The notes beneath the pieces are model-generated. The model was not told the origin of the DNA. It saw only the letters and a program-made list of their open reading frames with translations, and ran no database searches. From NCBI GenBank assembly GCA_018267385.1, contig JAFDYN010000003.1, forward strand, positions 262,708 to 326,707: 64,000 bases of DNA. The letters are read 5' to 3'. The DNA comes from Bacteroidota bacterium (lineage in GTDB: Bacteria > Bacteroidota > Bacteroidia > Chitinophagales > LD1). A program made the translations under genes and the position numbers. Position 1 is the stretch's first letter. Every line of letters starts with the position of its first letter. This document shows positions 34,357-42,472 of the stretch, piece after piece.

Positions 34357-35137
34357 ATTTGCTATTGAAGCCCTTCATGATGCCGCGCACAGACTCGCGG
34401 ATAAAGGTCACGATCTCATCGCGCTCCGGGCTATCCGGTATCTCTGTCTCCACAAGCTTCAGCGCATTGGATACGTTCAGCCCGCGCACGTAGATGATGC
34501 GGTAGATGTCCAGTATATGGTTGATCTGCTCCGTGCTGAAACCACGGCGGCGCAGGCCTATCGAGTTGACACCTGCATACGAGGACGGGTGCCGCGCTGC
34601 GCGAACGAATGGAGGGATGTCCTTATTCACCAGGCTGCCACCGGAGAGGATCGCATGCCTGCCTATCTTTACAAATTGCTGGATATTGCACGCGCCACCC
34701 AGTATCGCAAAGTCTTCTATCTGTATGTGCCCGGCCAGGTTGGTATTATTGGCCAGGATGCAGTTGTTGCCTATCAGGCAGTCGTGCGCTACGTGTACAT
34801 ACGCCATCAGCATCGAGTTATTGCCCACCTTGGTGGTCATGCTGTACTCGGTACCCTTATTGACCGTCACAAACTCGCGGATGATCACATTGTCGCCTAT
34901 CTCTACGAGAGATTGCTCGCCCTTATACTTCAGGTCTTGCGGCACGGCAGAGATCACCGCACCGGGATAGATCTTGCAGTTCTTGCCTATCCGCGCGCCC
35001 TCCATGATCGTCACATGCGGCCCTATCCAGGTACCCGCACCTATCTCCACATCCTTGCTGATACTCACAAAGGGTTCTATCACCACATTGTCCGCCACCT
35101 TGGCGCTCGGGTGTATATAGGAGAAGGGTTGATTCAT
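34346..35137 (-). CDS. lpxA: Acyl-ACP--UDP-N-acetylglucosamine O-acyltransferase
   Basis: A 263-residue left-handed beta-helix acyltransferase that starts lipid A synthesis. Hexapeptide repeats run through the N-terminal two thirds (IGPHVTIMEGARIGKNCKI, VGNNSMLMAYVHVAHDCLIGN). The catalytic His is in YVHVAHDC, and the family blocks GACNIQQFVKIGRHA and NSIGLRRRGFS are present. Coupled to the ABC ATPase by an 11-base overlap; lpxC/fabZ lies upstream on the same strand after 190 bases. Confidence 0.95.
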   Translation of the reverse strand: MNQPFSYIHPSAKVADNVVIEPFVSISKDVEIGAGTWIGPHVTIMEGARIGKNCKIYPGAVISAVPQDLKYKGEQSLVEIGDNVIIREFVTVNKGTEYSMTTKVGNNSMLMAYVHVAHDCLIGNNCILANNTNLAGHIQIEDFAILGGACNIQQFVKIGRHAILSGGSLVNKDIPPFVRAARHPSSYAGVNSIGLRRRGFSTEQINHILDIYRIIYVRGLNVSNALKLVETEIPDSPERDEIVTFIRESVRGIMKGFNSKYED

Positions 35138-35327
35138 GGAGTTTCGGATGTCGGGTTTTGATTTCGGATAAAACGGATGTTGGATCCCTTTATTTCAGTG
35201 CTTGATTTTTATTTCTTGATTCTTGGCTCTTGCTTCTTGCATTGTCTCACTAGCAATACTAATTACTCAATACCTCTAGCCAAGCGCATTCATCTAAATA
35301 CTTACTACTAACTACTAAATACCGAGT
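35138..35327. repeat. Low-complexity TTCTTG / ACTACTAA intergenic repeats
   Basis: Between lpxA and lpxC/fabZ the sequence holds irregular iterations of CTTGATT/CTTG(C)TTCTTG (35201-35240) and of AATACTTACTACTAACTACT (about 35297-35320). No open frame or promoter stands out. Such slippage-prone runs are common between Bacteroidota genes. Confidence 0.5.
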
Positions 35328-36746
35328 TTACTCGCTTTGCTTCGCCGCCAGCTTCTTCCTGTCTACTATCTGTGCCATCAGCTCAGCCTCAGCCACCAGC
35401 TTATTGCCCACATAGGCGCTGCCCTTCATCTCTACCAGCCCGCGGCGGATAGGAGAGAGGAGCTCCAGTTTGAAGATGATCGTATCTCCCGGCACTACCT
35501 TGTGCTTGAACTTTGCCTTGTCTATCTTCAGGAAATAAGTGTCGTAGTCCTCCGGATTAGTGACTTCCTGGAGCACGAGTATACCACCCGTCTGCGCCAT
35601 TGCCTCTATCTGCAGCACACCCGGCATCACCGGGTTGCCGGGGAAGTGGCCATTGAAAAACTCCTCATTGATCGTCACATTCTTCACACCCACTACTGTC
35701 TTCTTATCTACGTGGATAATCTTATCGATCAGCAGAAACGGATACCTGTGTGGTAGCAGTTTCTTGATGCCCTCAGAGTCATACACCGGCGGTTTGCTCG
35801 GATCGTACTCAGGGGAGTTGTCATGCTGGCGTGTCTTCTTGATAAAGGCCTTCAACTTCTTTGCAAACTCTACATTAGACTTGTGCCCCGGACGCGTGGC
35901 GATGATATTCGCATTGACCGGCGTGCCCACGAGGCCGAGGTCACCTACTACGTCCAGCAGCTTGTGGCGCGCTGGCTCATTGGCGTGGCGCAGCTTTACA
36001 TTATTCAGGATACCCTCCTCCACCACGGTGATGTCAGGCTTATTAAACATCTTTTGCAGCTTGGTCATCTGCGGCTCGCTCACCGGCTTGTCTACTATCA
36101 CGATGGCGTTGTTCACATCACCACCTTTGATCAGGCCTGCGTCATACAGCATCTCCAGCTCATGCAGGAAGCAGAACGTACGCGCGGATGCGATCTCCTT
36201 TTTGAATTCACCCACCTTATTCAGCGAGGCGTGCTGCTGGCCCAGTACATCAGACTTGTAGTCTATCATGGTAGTGACGCGGTAGTGGTCACTCGGCATA
36301 GCCAGTATCTCTACGCCATTTTCTTTGTCTACAAAGTTCATCGTGGTACGCAGCTCAAACACATCTCTGTGCTCCGACTGCTCCTGTATGCCGTTCTTCT
36401 CCAGCGCCTCTATGAAAGGCTCTGAGCTGCCGTCCAGTATCGGTACCTCCATGCCATCCAGGCCTATCAGCACATTGTCTACCTGCAGGCCTACCAGGGC
36501 AGCCATCAGGTGCTCCACAGTGGCTATTTTCACACCGTTTTTCTCCAACGTGGTACCGCGGTCTACAGAGGTCACCAGGTCGCAGTCAGCAGGAATGGTC
36601 GGCTGGTCGGGCAGGTCCGTCCTCTGAAATTTCACGCCATGATTGGCCGGAGCAGGATGAAAGGTCAGCGTGACATGCTGGCCGGTATGCAGTCCTACAC
36701 CACTCATGGTGAACTCCTGCTTTATGGTTTGCTGAAATGAATTCAT
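35328..36746 (-). CDS. lpxC: Bifunctional UDP-3-O-acyl-GlcNAc deacetylase / 3-hydroxyacyl-ACP dehydratase
   Basis: A 472-residue LpxC-FabZ fusion, the normal arrangement in Bacteroidota. Residues 1 to about 305 are LpxC: GVGLHTGQHVTLTF, the zinc-binding HL pair in VEHLMAAL and the conserved HKLLDVVGDLGLVG. After a short linker, about residues 325-470 are FabZ: LLPHRYPFLLIDKI and the hot-dog active site NGHFPGNPVMPGVLQIEAMAQ. It commits lipid A synthesis and dehydrates acyl-ACPs for fatty acids. Divergent from the dipeptide epimerase gene, with a -7 box at 36768. Confidence 0.97.
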   Translation of the reverse strand: MNSFQQTIKQEFTMSGVGLHTGQHVTLTFHPAPANHGVKFQRTDLPDQPTIPADCDLVTSVDRGTTLEKNGVKIATVEHLMAALVGLQVDNVLIGLDGMEVPILDGSSEPFIEALEKNGIQEQSEHRDVFELRTTMNFVDKENGVEILAMPSDHYRVTTMIDYKSDVLGQQHASLNKVGEFKKEIASARTFCFLHELEMLYDAGLIKGGDVNNAIVIVDKPVSEPQMTKLQKMFNKPDITVVEEGILNNVKLRHANEPARHKLLDVVGDLGLVGTPVNANIIATRPGHKSNVEFAKKLKAFIKKTRQHDNSPEYDPSKPPVYDSEGIKKLLPHRYPFLLIDKIIHVDKKTVVGVKNVTINEEFFNGHFPGNPVMPGVLQIEAMAQTGGILVLQEVTNPEDYDTYFLKIDKAKFKHKVVPGDTIIFKLELLSPIRRGLVEMKGSAYVGNKLVAEAELMAQIVDRKKLAAKQSE

Positions 36747-36767
36747 TCACGATTTTTCAAAACTGAC

Positions 36768-36775
36768 CAAAAGTA
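36768..36775 (-). promoter_or_regulatory. -7 box (TACTTTTG) of lpxC/fabZ
   Basis: TACTTTTG on the minus strand ends 21 bases before the ATG at 36746. A -33 TTTG is not evident. Confidence 0.5.
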
Positions 36776-36823
36776 TGATTTTTTTGGTATTGCGGCCTGT
36801 AAAGTTGAGCCCGCCACGTGGAC

Positions 36824-36852
36824 TTGCAGAGTCTCGGCATTTGGCTATTTTG
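36824..36852 (+). promoter_or_regulatory. Promoter of the dipeptide epimerase gene
   Basis: TTG (36824-36826), 19 bases, TATTTTG (36846-36852, one base shorter than TAnnTTTG). It ends five bases before the GTG at 36858, so the mRNA would be leaderless or nearly so. Confidence 0.4.
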
Positions 36853-36857
36853 CGCAG

Positions 36858-37808
36858 GTGAAAATCACCCTTCATCCCTACCGGCTCGAGTTCATCTTCC
36901 CCTTTCGTATCGCTCACGGCGTGCGGACGCACACAGATGCCGTCTTCGTAGAGCTGGAGCTGGACGGAGTCACCGCCTTTGGGGAAGCCACCCTGCCGCC
37001 TTACCTGCCCTACACGCAGAAGTCTACGCTGGACTGCCTCCGGCAAATAGACGTAAGTTATTGGGACGCTGGCTTTACCATGGGTCAGGTGCTGGTCACC
37101 CTGCCCACCTCTATAGAGCCACCTGCCCGGGCCGCGCTCGATATGGCACTCTGGACCCTGGAGGCCAGGATCAAAGGCACCACCGTACCAGCGCTGCTCG
37201 GTATAGCAGGGGAGGACCACAGTATCCGCACCTACACCATAGCAGTCTGTGACCGGGAAGAAATGAAAGACCGCCTTGCCTTCGGCAAAGAAAAGGGCTT
37301 TACGACCTTCAAGCTAAAACTGAACGGGAAGGATGATGAGCGTATGGTCAGTGATTTTCGCTCAATGAGTGATGCTCCCTTCGCGGTAGATGCCAATCAG
37401 GCATGGACTACGATAGAACAAGCTGACCGGCTCGCGGGTATGCTGACCGCTCAGGGCTGTATCCTGATTGAACAGCCCTTTCATAAAAATGATACGGAGC
37501 TGACGCAAAAGGTTCGCTATAGCACTAGCCTCCCGCTCATAGCTGACGAGGCTTGCCAGGGGATCTATGATATGGATCGGATAGCCGGAGTTTTTGATGG
37601 CATCAATGTCAAGCTGCAGAAATGTGGCGGCCTCTGGGCTGCAAAGGAGCTGGCCGAAAAGGCAAAGACGCTGCAAATGAAACTGCTGATCGGCTGCATG
37701 TCAGAATCCGCCATCGGCTGTGACGCTGCCGAGGCGCTCTCACCCCTCTGCCAGTGGAATGACCTCGACGGCCGCTACCTCGTCAAAGCAGTCCCTTTCC
37801 AAAACTGA
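36858..37808 (+). CDS. Dipeptide epimerase (enolase superfamily, L-Ala-D/L-Glu epimerase type)
   Basis: A 316-residue enolase-superfamily enzyme of the muconate-lactonizing subgroup. Metal and catalytic residues are visible: TFKLKLNGKDDE (Lys-x-Lys), FAVDANQAW (Asp metal ligand), LIEQPFHKND (Glu ligand), LIADEACQ (Asp-Glu ligand) and GINVKLQKCGG (second catalytic Lys). The family epimerises L-Ala-D-Glu and related dipeptides from murein turnover. The start is GTG, placed just after a -7 box. The specificity for Ala-Glu versus other dipeptides is inferred. Confidence 0.87.
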   Translation: MKITLHPYRLEFIFPFRIAHGVRTHTDAVFVELELDGVTAFGEATLPPYLPYTQKSTLDCLRQIDVSYWDAGFTMGQVLVTLPTSIEPPARAALDMALWTLEARIKGTTVPALLGIAGEDHSIRTYTIAVCDREEMKDRLAFGKEKGFTTFKLKLNGKDDERMVSDFRSMSDAPFAVDANQAWTTIEQADRLAGMLTAQGCILIEQPFHKNDTELTQKVRYSTSLPLIADEACQGIYDMDRIAGVFDGINVKLQKCGGLWAAKELAEKAKTLQMKLLIGCMSESAIGCDAAEALSPLCQWNDLDGRYLVKAVPFQN

Positions 37809-37834
37809 TAAAGAGTACTTATTGCATTCCTGTA

Positions 37835-37866
37835 TTAAAGTCCCCTTTAGGGGATTTAGGGGTGAC
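37835..37866. repeat. REP-like palindrome
   Basis: The unit TTAAAGTCCCCTTTAGGGGA plus TTTAGGGG, with CCCC/GGGG stem, matches the second unit at 19234-19260. It lies in the 223-base gap before the esterase gene. The rest of the gap holds no gene. Confidence 0.6.
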
Positions 37867-38031
37867 GTACCCTGAGCACCAGCTCTCATCTTCTCACTAC
37901 ACAGACTGAATGTATGAAGCTCCAACGGGGAGGCAAGTCACTAGCGTTGGGCAGCGCCCAACGTGAGCTTTAAACCATTAACATTTTGGTTTTCAGGATT
38001 TTCTTACTTTCCTATTCAAAACCAGATAGCC

Positions 38032-39921
38032 ATGAGGCAGACTTTTTTACTCACTATTATCATATGTTTTTCATTATATATAAATGCGCAATGTACGTCC
38101 CACCGGTACCTCGACACAGTCTTTCATGATGCGACTGTGACCAGCGCCATTTATTATGGTACAGCTGATAATCAGCTGAGTATCTCGCAGGACCTCTATC
38201 TGGACTTTTACGAACCCACGGGTGATACGCTCTCCAGCCGTCCACTGATCGTCTATGCCTTTGGCGGCGCCTTTCTGATCGGCACCCGAAACCAGCCCCC
38301 TATACCTGACTACTGTACCTACTATGCCAGGTGCGGCTATGCGGTAGCCTCGATCGATTACCGTATCGGTTTCAATGTACTGAGTACCGGTAGCGCCATC
38401 CGCGCGGTCTATCGCGCGGCTCAGGACCTCAGGGCCTCGGTCCGCTTCCTCTGCCAGCGCTACCCGCAGTACAGGATAGATACTACGGCTATCTTCCTCA
38501 CCGGCTCCAGTGCTGGTTGTTTCTCTGCATTGCACTCGTGCTTTATGGAGCCCTCAGACGTACCCTCAGATATACATGGTATCACGCTGGAGCCGAGTGA
38601 TCTCGGCTGCTATGACTGCTCTACCAATGCTGACAATAACCGCGTGATGCCCAAGATACGCGGCATCATCAATCACTGGGGCGCTATCCTGGATACCTCA
38701 TTTATCCGGCCTACCGCCAAGGATAATGTGCCCGTCATCTCCCTCCACGGTGATCAGGACAACCTCGTGCCATATACCGTAGGCAGCCCTTTCGGCTATC
38801 CGATTTTCCCGGTGGTAGATGGTAGTGTACCCATCCATGCACGTATGGATCATCTGGGCATCAAGAATGAGCTTCATCCGCTCTACGGCTATAGCCATGA
38901 GCCCTGGCTGCTCGCGCCGCAGCTGCTGGATACCTGCTTTAAGTATGAAAAGCCTTTTCTCTACTCTATACTGAAGCCTGCACCGCTCACCATAGCCGGA
39001 GATAGTGCCCTATGCAGCGGTATCTCATCTACCTATACCGTGCAGCTGCGTGCTGGTAGCTACTACTGCTGGACCTACACCGGTGCTACGCTGCTCGGCC
39101 TCAATAATAACAGTGTGACACTTTCATGGCCTGCGCCCGGCACATATATGATCATAGCCCGAGAGATGAGCCGCAACGAAGTCAATGGCGACCCTGATAC
39201 ATTCTATGTACACGTAGTAGCGCCACCGGTGGCTGCCTTTGGCGAAGTCGTGACACATACGGTAGTGCAGCTCTCAGACAGCGCGCAGGGCGCTAGCGGC
39301 TGGCTGTACAGCTTTGGCGATGGTAGCACCTCCACGCTGGCTGCTCCCACGCACACCTATCACAGTGCAGGCAGCTATACTATCCGCCAGATAGTGACCA
39401 ATGGCCTCTGTGCCGATACGGCCTATAGATCCATAGTGACCGATACCTGCCCCCTGGTGCACCTCACCTATACCGTGTCTCATGACACTATATACGTGTC
39501 AGCAGCGCCGCCAGGGCTGCTCAGCTATCAGTGGACCTTTGGTGATGGCGCAGTGGATAGCGGCGAGACGGCATATCATATATATACCCACTCTCAGAAC
39601 TACCTGGTAGCGCTCAGCACTGTCAATGATAAGGGCTGCACAGGCAGTGAGTCTGCCATCGTAGGCTATACGCAGCCCTCGGGCATACAGGCTGTGGAAG
39701 CAGCCGATTTTGCCCTCTATCCTAATCCGGCCCACGGCTACGTGAGCCTCAGCTGCACAGACTGCAATGTGGCCATCTTTGACTGTGTGGGTAGATTATT
39801 GATTGATAAATATGGAGTTAACGATCAGATTATTGATATTAGCGGGCTGTCCGTAGGGGTATACCAGTGGCACCTCTCCGCCGCAGGCCGCACCGGATCG
39901 GGCAGATTAATAGTAAGATAG
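38032..39921 (+). CDS. Secreted carboxylesterase-like hydrolase with PKD domains and T9SS tail
   Basis: A 629-residue protein. Signal peptide MRQTFLLTIIICFSLYINAQ. Residues about 25-310 are an alpha/beta hydrolase: YAFGGAFLIGTR oxyanion region, nucleophile Ser in FLTGSSAGCFSAL (GxSxG), acid in LHGDQDNLVPY and His in YGYSHEPW. Two PKD-like beta domains follow (LYSFGDGSTST, YQWTFGDGAVDS), then a type IX sorting domain (FALYPNPAHGYVSL, ISGLSVGVYQWHL). It is secreted or attached to the cell surface. I chose the ATG at 38032 for the signal peptide. Substrate unknown; followed ten bases later by another secreted protein. Confidence 0.82.
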   Translation: MRQTFLLTIIICFSLYINAQCTSHRYLDTVFHDATVTSAIYYGTADNQLSISQDLYLDFYEPTGDTLSSRPLIVYAFGGAFLIGTRNQPPIPDYCTYYARCGYAVASIDYRIGFNVLSTGSAIRAVYRAAQDLRASVRFLCQRYPQYRIDTTAIFLTGSSAGCFSALHSCFMEPSDVPSDIHGITLEPSDLGCYDCSTNADNNRVMPKIRGIINHWGAILDTSFIRPTAKDNVPVISLHGDQDNLVPYTVGSPFGYPIFPVVDGSVPIHARMDHLGIKNELHPLYGYSHEPWLLAPQLLDTCFKYEKPFLYSILKPAPLTIAGDSALCSGISSTYTVQLRAGSYYCWTYTGATLLGLNNNSVTLSWPAPGTYMIIAREMSRNEVNGDPDTFYVHVVAPPVAAFGEVVTHTVVQLSDSAQGASGWLYSFGDGSTSTLAAPTHTYHSAGSYTIRQIVTNGLCADTAYRSIVTDTCPLVHLTYTVSHDTIYVSAAPPGLLSYQWTFGDGAVDSGETAYHIYTHSQNYLVALSTVNDKGCTGSESAIVGYTQPSGIQAVEAADFALYPNPAHGYVSLSCTDCNVAIFDCVGRLLIDKYGVNDQIIDISGLSVGVYQWHLSAAGRTGSGRLIVR

Positions 39922-39930
39922 GTAATAGTA

Positions 39931-41142
39931 ATGAAGAAAAAGTACTTAATGATCGGCCTTGCGCTCATACTGAGTGGCTCTGCTTTCTCCCAGAGGATCC
40001 TTTTTGATAATACGCTCGGAGAGGTCTGCGGCAATGCGGACTGGGTGGTAGATGCAGATGTACACAATCTCTATATCAATAGTAGTGGCAATGTGACTAC
40101 CACGGGCCAGCAGTCCAATGCGCAGCGCTACCCTACGCCCGCGCAGTCTACGATCAATAGCCTGACCCCTGAGAACTACTGGACCGGAGGTATCTCTGCC
40201 TGGGGCATAGAGTGTGTGAAGTCTGGCATGACAGTAGAATCGCTCCCATGGAATGTAGCCATCACCTATGGCAATAGCAGCAATCCGCAGGACCTGTCTA
40301 ACTATAAAGTGTTTGTGATAGATGAACCGAATCTGCAAATGACCATGGCAGAGAAAGCTGCTCTGGTCAACTTTGTGTATAACGGTGGTGGCCTTTTCAT
40401 TGTCTCTGATCACAATGGCAGCGACCGCAATTTTGATGGCTGGGATTCACCCGCTATATGGAATGACCTCTTTACCAATAACGGCGTCCATGCTAACCCC
40501 TTCGGGATCACATTTGACCTTCAGGATATATCCGGCTCCTATGGCGTGACCAATATTCCTGGTGACTCCTGCCTGAACGGTCCGTATGGCACCGTCACTC
40601 AGGTCAAATGGAGCGGGGGTACCACCATGACCCTCAGTACTTCTAATAATCCTACAGTCAAAGGGGATGTCTACAAAACCGGAGGTTCTGGCTCTACCAA
40701 TGTCGTATTTGCCCACGGCTATTATGGCAAGGGGCGTTTCGCAGCTATGGGAGATAGCTCACCTACTGATGATGCCAGCGGTGACCCGGGAGACCAGCTC
40801 TACGATGGCTGGATCACAGATGCCAGTGGCAACCACCGCAAGCTGATCATGAATGCCACGATCTGGCTGGCAGGAGGTGAGACCACTACTGCTGTCAATG
40901 ACCTGCTGGATGAGGCTGCAGTGAGCCTCTATCCCAACCCCGCTGATAATATGATAAGGGTGCAAGCGCCTGAGTTATACACATTGCAAATATTCGATAT
41001 GTCTGGCCGTTCCTGCCTGGAGCAGCAGATGGATATAAGTGGTGGTAAGTACATAGATATCAGTGATTTATCTGCTGGTGTTTATGTTTATAAAGTAAGC
41101 GGCCCGGACGGGTATCACGCTGGTCGTTTCGTGAAAAAATAG
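39931..41142 (+). CDS. Secreted T9SS-sorted protein with a ThuA/DUF4350-like core
   Basis: A 403-residue exported protein. Signal peptide ends in SGSAFSQ. The central part has NYKVFVIDEPNLQM, EKAALVNFVYNGGGLFIVSDHNGSDRN, and FAHGYYGKGRFAAMGDSSPTDD, a pattern of glutamine-amidotransferase-like folds such as ThuA or DUF4350 proteins, without an obvious catalytic Cys. The C-terminus is a T9SS sorting domain (SLYPNPADNMIRV, DLSAGVYVYKV). Ten bases downstream of the esterase gene, so probably cotranscribed. Function not determinable. Confidence 0.65.
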   Translation: MKKKYLMIGLALILSGSAFSQRILFDNTLGEVCGNADWVVDADVHNLYINSSGNVTTTGQQSNAQRYPTPAQSTINSLTPENYWTGGISAWGIECVKSGMTVESLPWNVAITYGNSSNPQDLSNYKVFVIDEPNLQMTMAEKAALVNFVYNGGGLFIVSDHNGSDRNFDGWDSPAIWNDLFTNNGVHANPFGITFDLQDISGSYGVTNIPGDSCLNGPYGTVTQVKWSGGTTMTLSTSNNPTVKGDVYKTGGSGSTNVVFAHGYYGKGRFAAMGDSSPTDDASGDPGDQLYDGWITDASGNHRKLIMNATIWLAGGETTTAVNDLLDEAAVSLYPNPADNMIRVQAPELYTLQIFDMSGRSCLEQQMDISGGKYIDISDLSAGVYVYKVSGPDGYHAGRFVKK

Positions 41143-41209
41143 CCCGTTTTAACGTACCCTTTATATTGAATTTTAGAATTAAATTACCTTTACAAAAAAA
41201 ATAACTAGC

Positions 41210-42229
41210 ATGAAAAAACTCGGTACACTCGTACTCTTGATGGCTGCTCTGGGTGCCGCATCAGCACAGACTCCAAAGACCATCTCTCAACTCCGCGTCA
41301 ATGATGCCAATGGTATCCCAAACAATGGTGATACCCTCACCCGTGTATCTACCACAGGTGTGGTCTATGGCCCCAACACTAACAAATACCGTACTACAGG
41401 TGGTATGACTTTCGTCCTGAATGACCACCAGGCAGGTGTAAAGGTTTACTCTACCCGCAGCTTCGGATACACATTCCATGAGGGTGATTCTATCCTGGTG
41501 GTAGGTACGATGCAGGATTTCAAGGGTGAGGCAGAACTGTCTACTCACGCAGGTGACACTATTATCCTGCTGGGCCAGGGCACGCTGGATGCTCCGGTAG
41601 TAGTGCCTGATCTCGGCAGCAATGGCGAAGGACAGGAGTCTCAGCTGATAGAGCTGGACAATATTGACATGGCTACGGTAGCAGAAGGTACAGCCAACGG
41701 GGATTGGGGTATCTATAACACAAATACCTATTTCACAGCATGGTTTAATCCTGCCACGCTGCATGACAACAACGCTATTTACATTGACTCCTTCTGCAAT
41801 CAAGCTATGTTCCTGTCTCCTAAACCTCGTGGTATCTACAATATCGTAGGCTTTGGCGCACAGCACATCGGCAGTACTGGCAACCTCGCAAGTGGCTACC
41901 AGATCGTACCACGCAGCCTGGATGATTTCCATTTTGTGTCTCAGTCTGTAGGTATCCATGACCTGTCATCTGCCAGCCTGGACGCAGCGGTATATCCTAA
42001 TCCTGCTTCTACCAAGGTGAATGTACAGTTCCTCTTTGACAAGAATGAGACGGCATCTGCGACTATCACTGATATCTCCGGCCGTACCGTACTGGCTCAG
42101 GAGGTAGAGGTAGTAAACGGCGAGAACGTAGTGACTTTCAATACCGCCAGCCTCGCTACCGGTATGTATACGCTCACTATGAACACTTCATCTAAGTCTC
42201 TGATCTCTAAGATCACTATCACTAAGTAA
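41210..42229 (+). CDS. Secreted OB-fold protein with T9SS tail
   Basis: A 339-residue exported protein (signal peptide ends ASAQ). Residues about 25-125 have the OB-fold pattern found beside secreted EEP nucleases: VSTTGVVYGPN, MTFVLNDHQAGVKVYS, FHEGDSILVVGTMQDFKGEAEL. This resembles the DUF5689 lipoproteins at 1441 and 2348 in strand order. The C-terminus is a T9SS sorting domain (AAVYPNPASTKVNVQF, SLATGMYTLTM). A -7-like TACCTTTA lies at 41185. It is followed by a strong terminator. Possible nucleic-acid or ligand binding; unproven. Confidence 0.7.
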   Translation: MKKLGTLVLLMAALGAASAQTPKTISQLRVNDANGIPNNGDTLTRVSTTGVVYGPNTNKYRTTGGMTFVLNDHQAGVKVYSTRSFGYTFHEGDSILVVGTMQDFKGEAELSTHAGDTIILLGQGTLDAPVVVPDLGSNGEGQESQLIELDNIDMATVAEGTANGDWGIYNTNTYFTAWFNPATLHDNNAIYIDSFCNQAMFLSPKPRGIYNIVGFGAQHIGSTGNLASGYQIVPRSLDDFHFVSQSVGIHDLSSASLDAAVYPNPASTKVNVQFLFDKNETASATITDISGRTVLAQEVEVVNGENVVTFNTASLATGMYTLTMNTSSKSLISKITITK

Positions 42230-42251
42230 GTAATCTGGATTGAGCTAATTC

Positions 42252-42281
42252 AAAAGGCCACTCCACCCGGAGTGGCCTTTT
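42252..42281 (+). terminator. Strong terminator after the T9SS-protein cluster
   Basis: AAAAGGCCACTCC (42252-42264) pairs perfectly with GGAGTGGCCTTTT (42269-42281): a 13-base stem, four-base loop and T run. Confidence 0.9.
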
Positions 42282-42314
42282 GCTTTGATAGACAGTGATA
42301 TGCAATGCTCCCTT

Positions 42315-42455
42315 CGGTTCAAATTCAATTAATCATCTAGCATATACCAGAACATCGCGGGCCGCGGCCTCCGGTTCAAAATCAATTCTTGTAACCCAGC
42401 CGACAGGCACCTGTCACCCGACTCCTTATTTCCCGGCGTCGGTTCAAAATCAATT
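42315..42455 (+). repeat. Three spaced direct repeats CGGTTCAAAATCAATT
   Basis: Units at 42315-42330 (one change), 42372-42387 and 42440-42455, separated by unrelated spacers of 41 and 52 bases. They lie in the 190-base gap upstream of the FAD oxidoreductase. The third ends five bases before the -7 box at 42461. They could be operator sites or a minor repeat family. Confidence 0.65.
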
Positions 42456-42460
42456 TTCTC

Positions 42461-42468
42461 TACATTTG
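42461..42468 (+). promoter_or_regulatory. -7 box (TACATTTG) four bases before the oxidoreductase start
   Basis: TACATTTG ends four bases before the ATG at 42473. The -33 position has no TTTG; the repeat unit at 42440 lies there instead. Confidence 0.5.
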
Positions 42469-42472
42469 ACCT

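Noticed and set aside
42315..42330. T-loop of a tRNA (GGTTCAAAT)
   Set aside because: No matching acceptor, D or anticodon stems can be built around it, and the same string occurs three times in a row.
42315..42455. CRISPR-like array of three 16-base repeats
   Set aside because: Only three units, unequal spacers of 41 and 52 bases, repeats too short and not palindromic, and no cas genes in the window.
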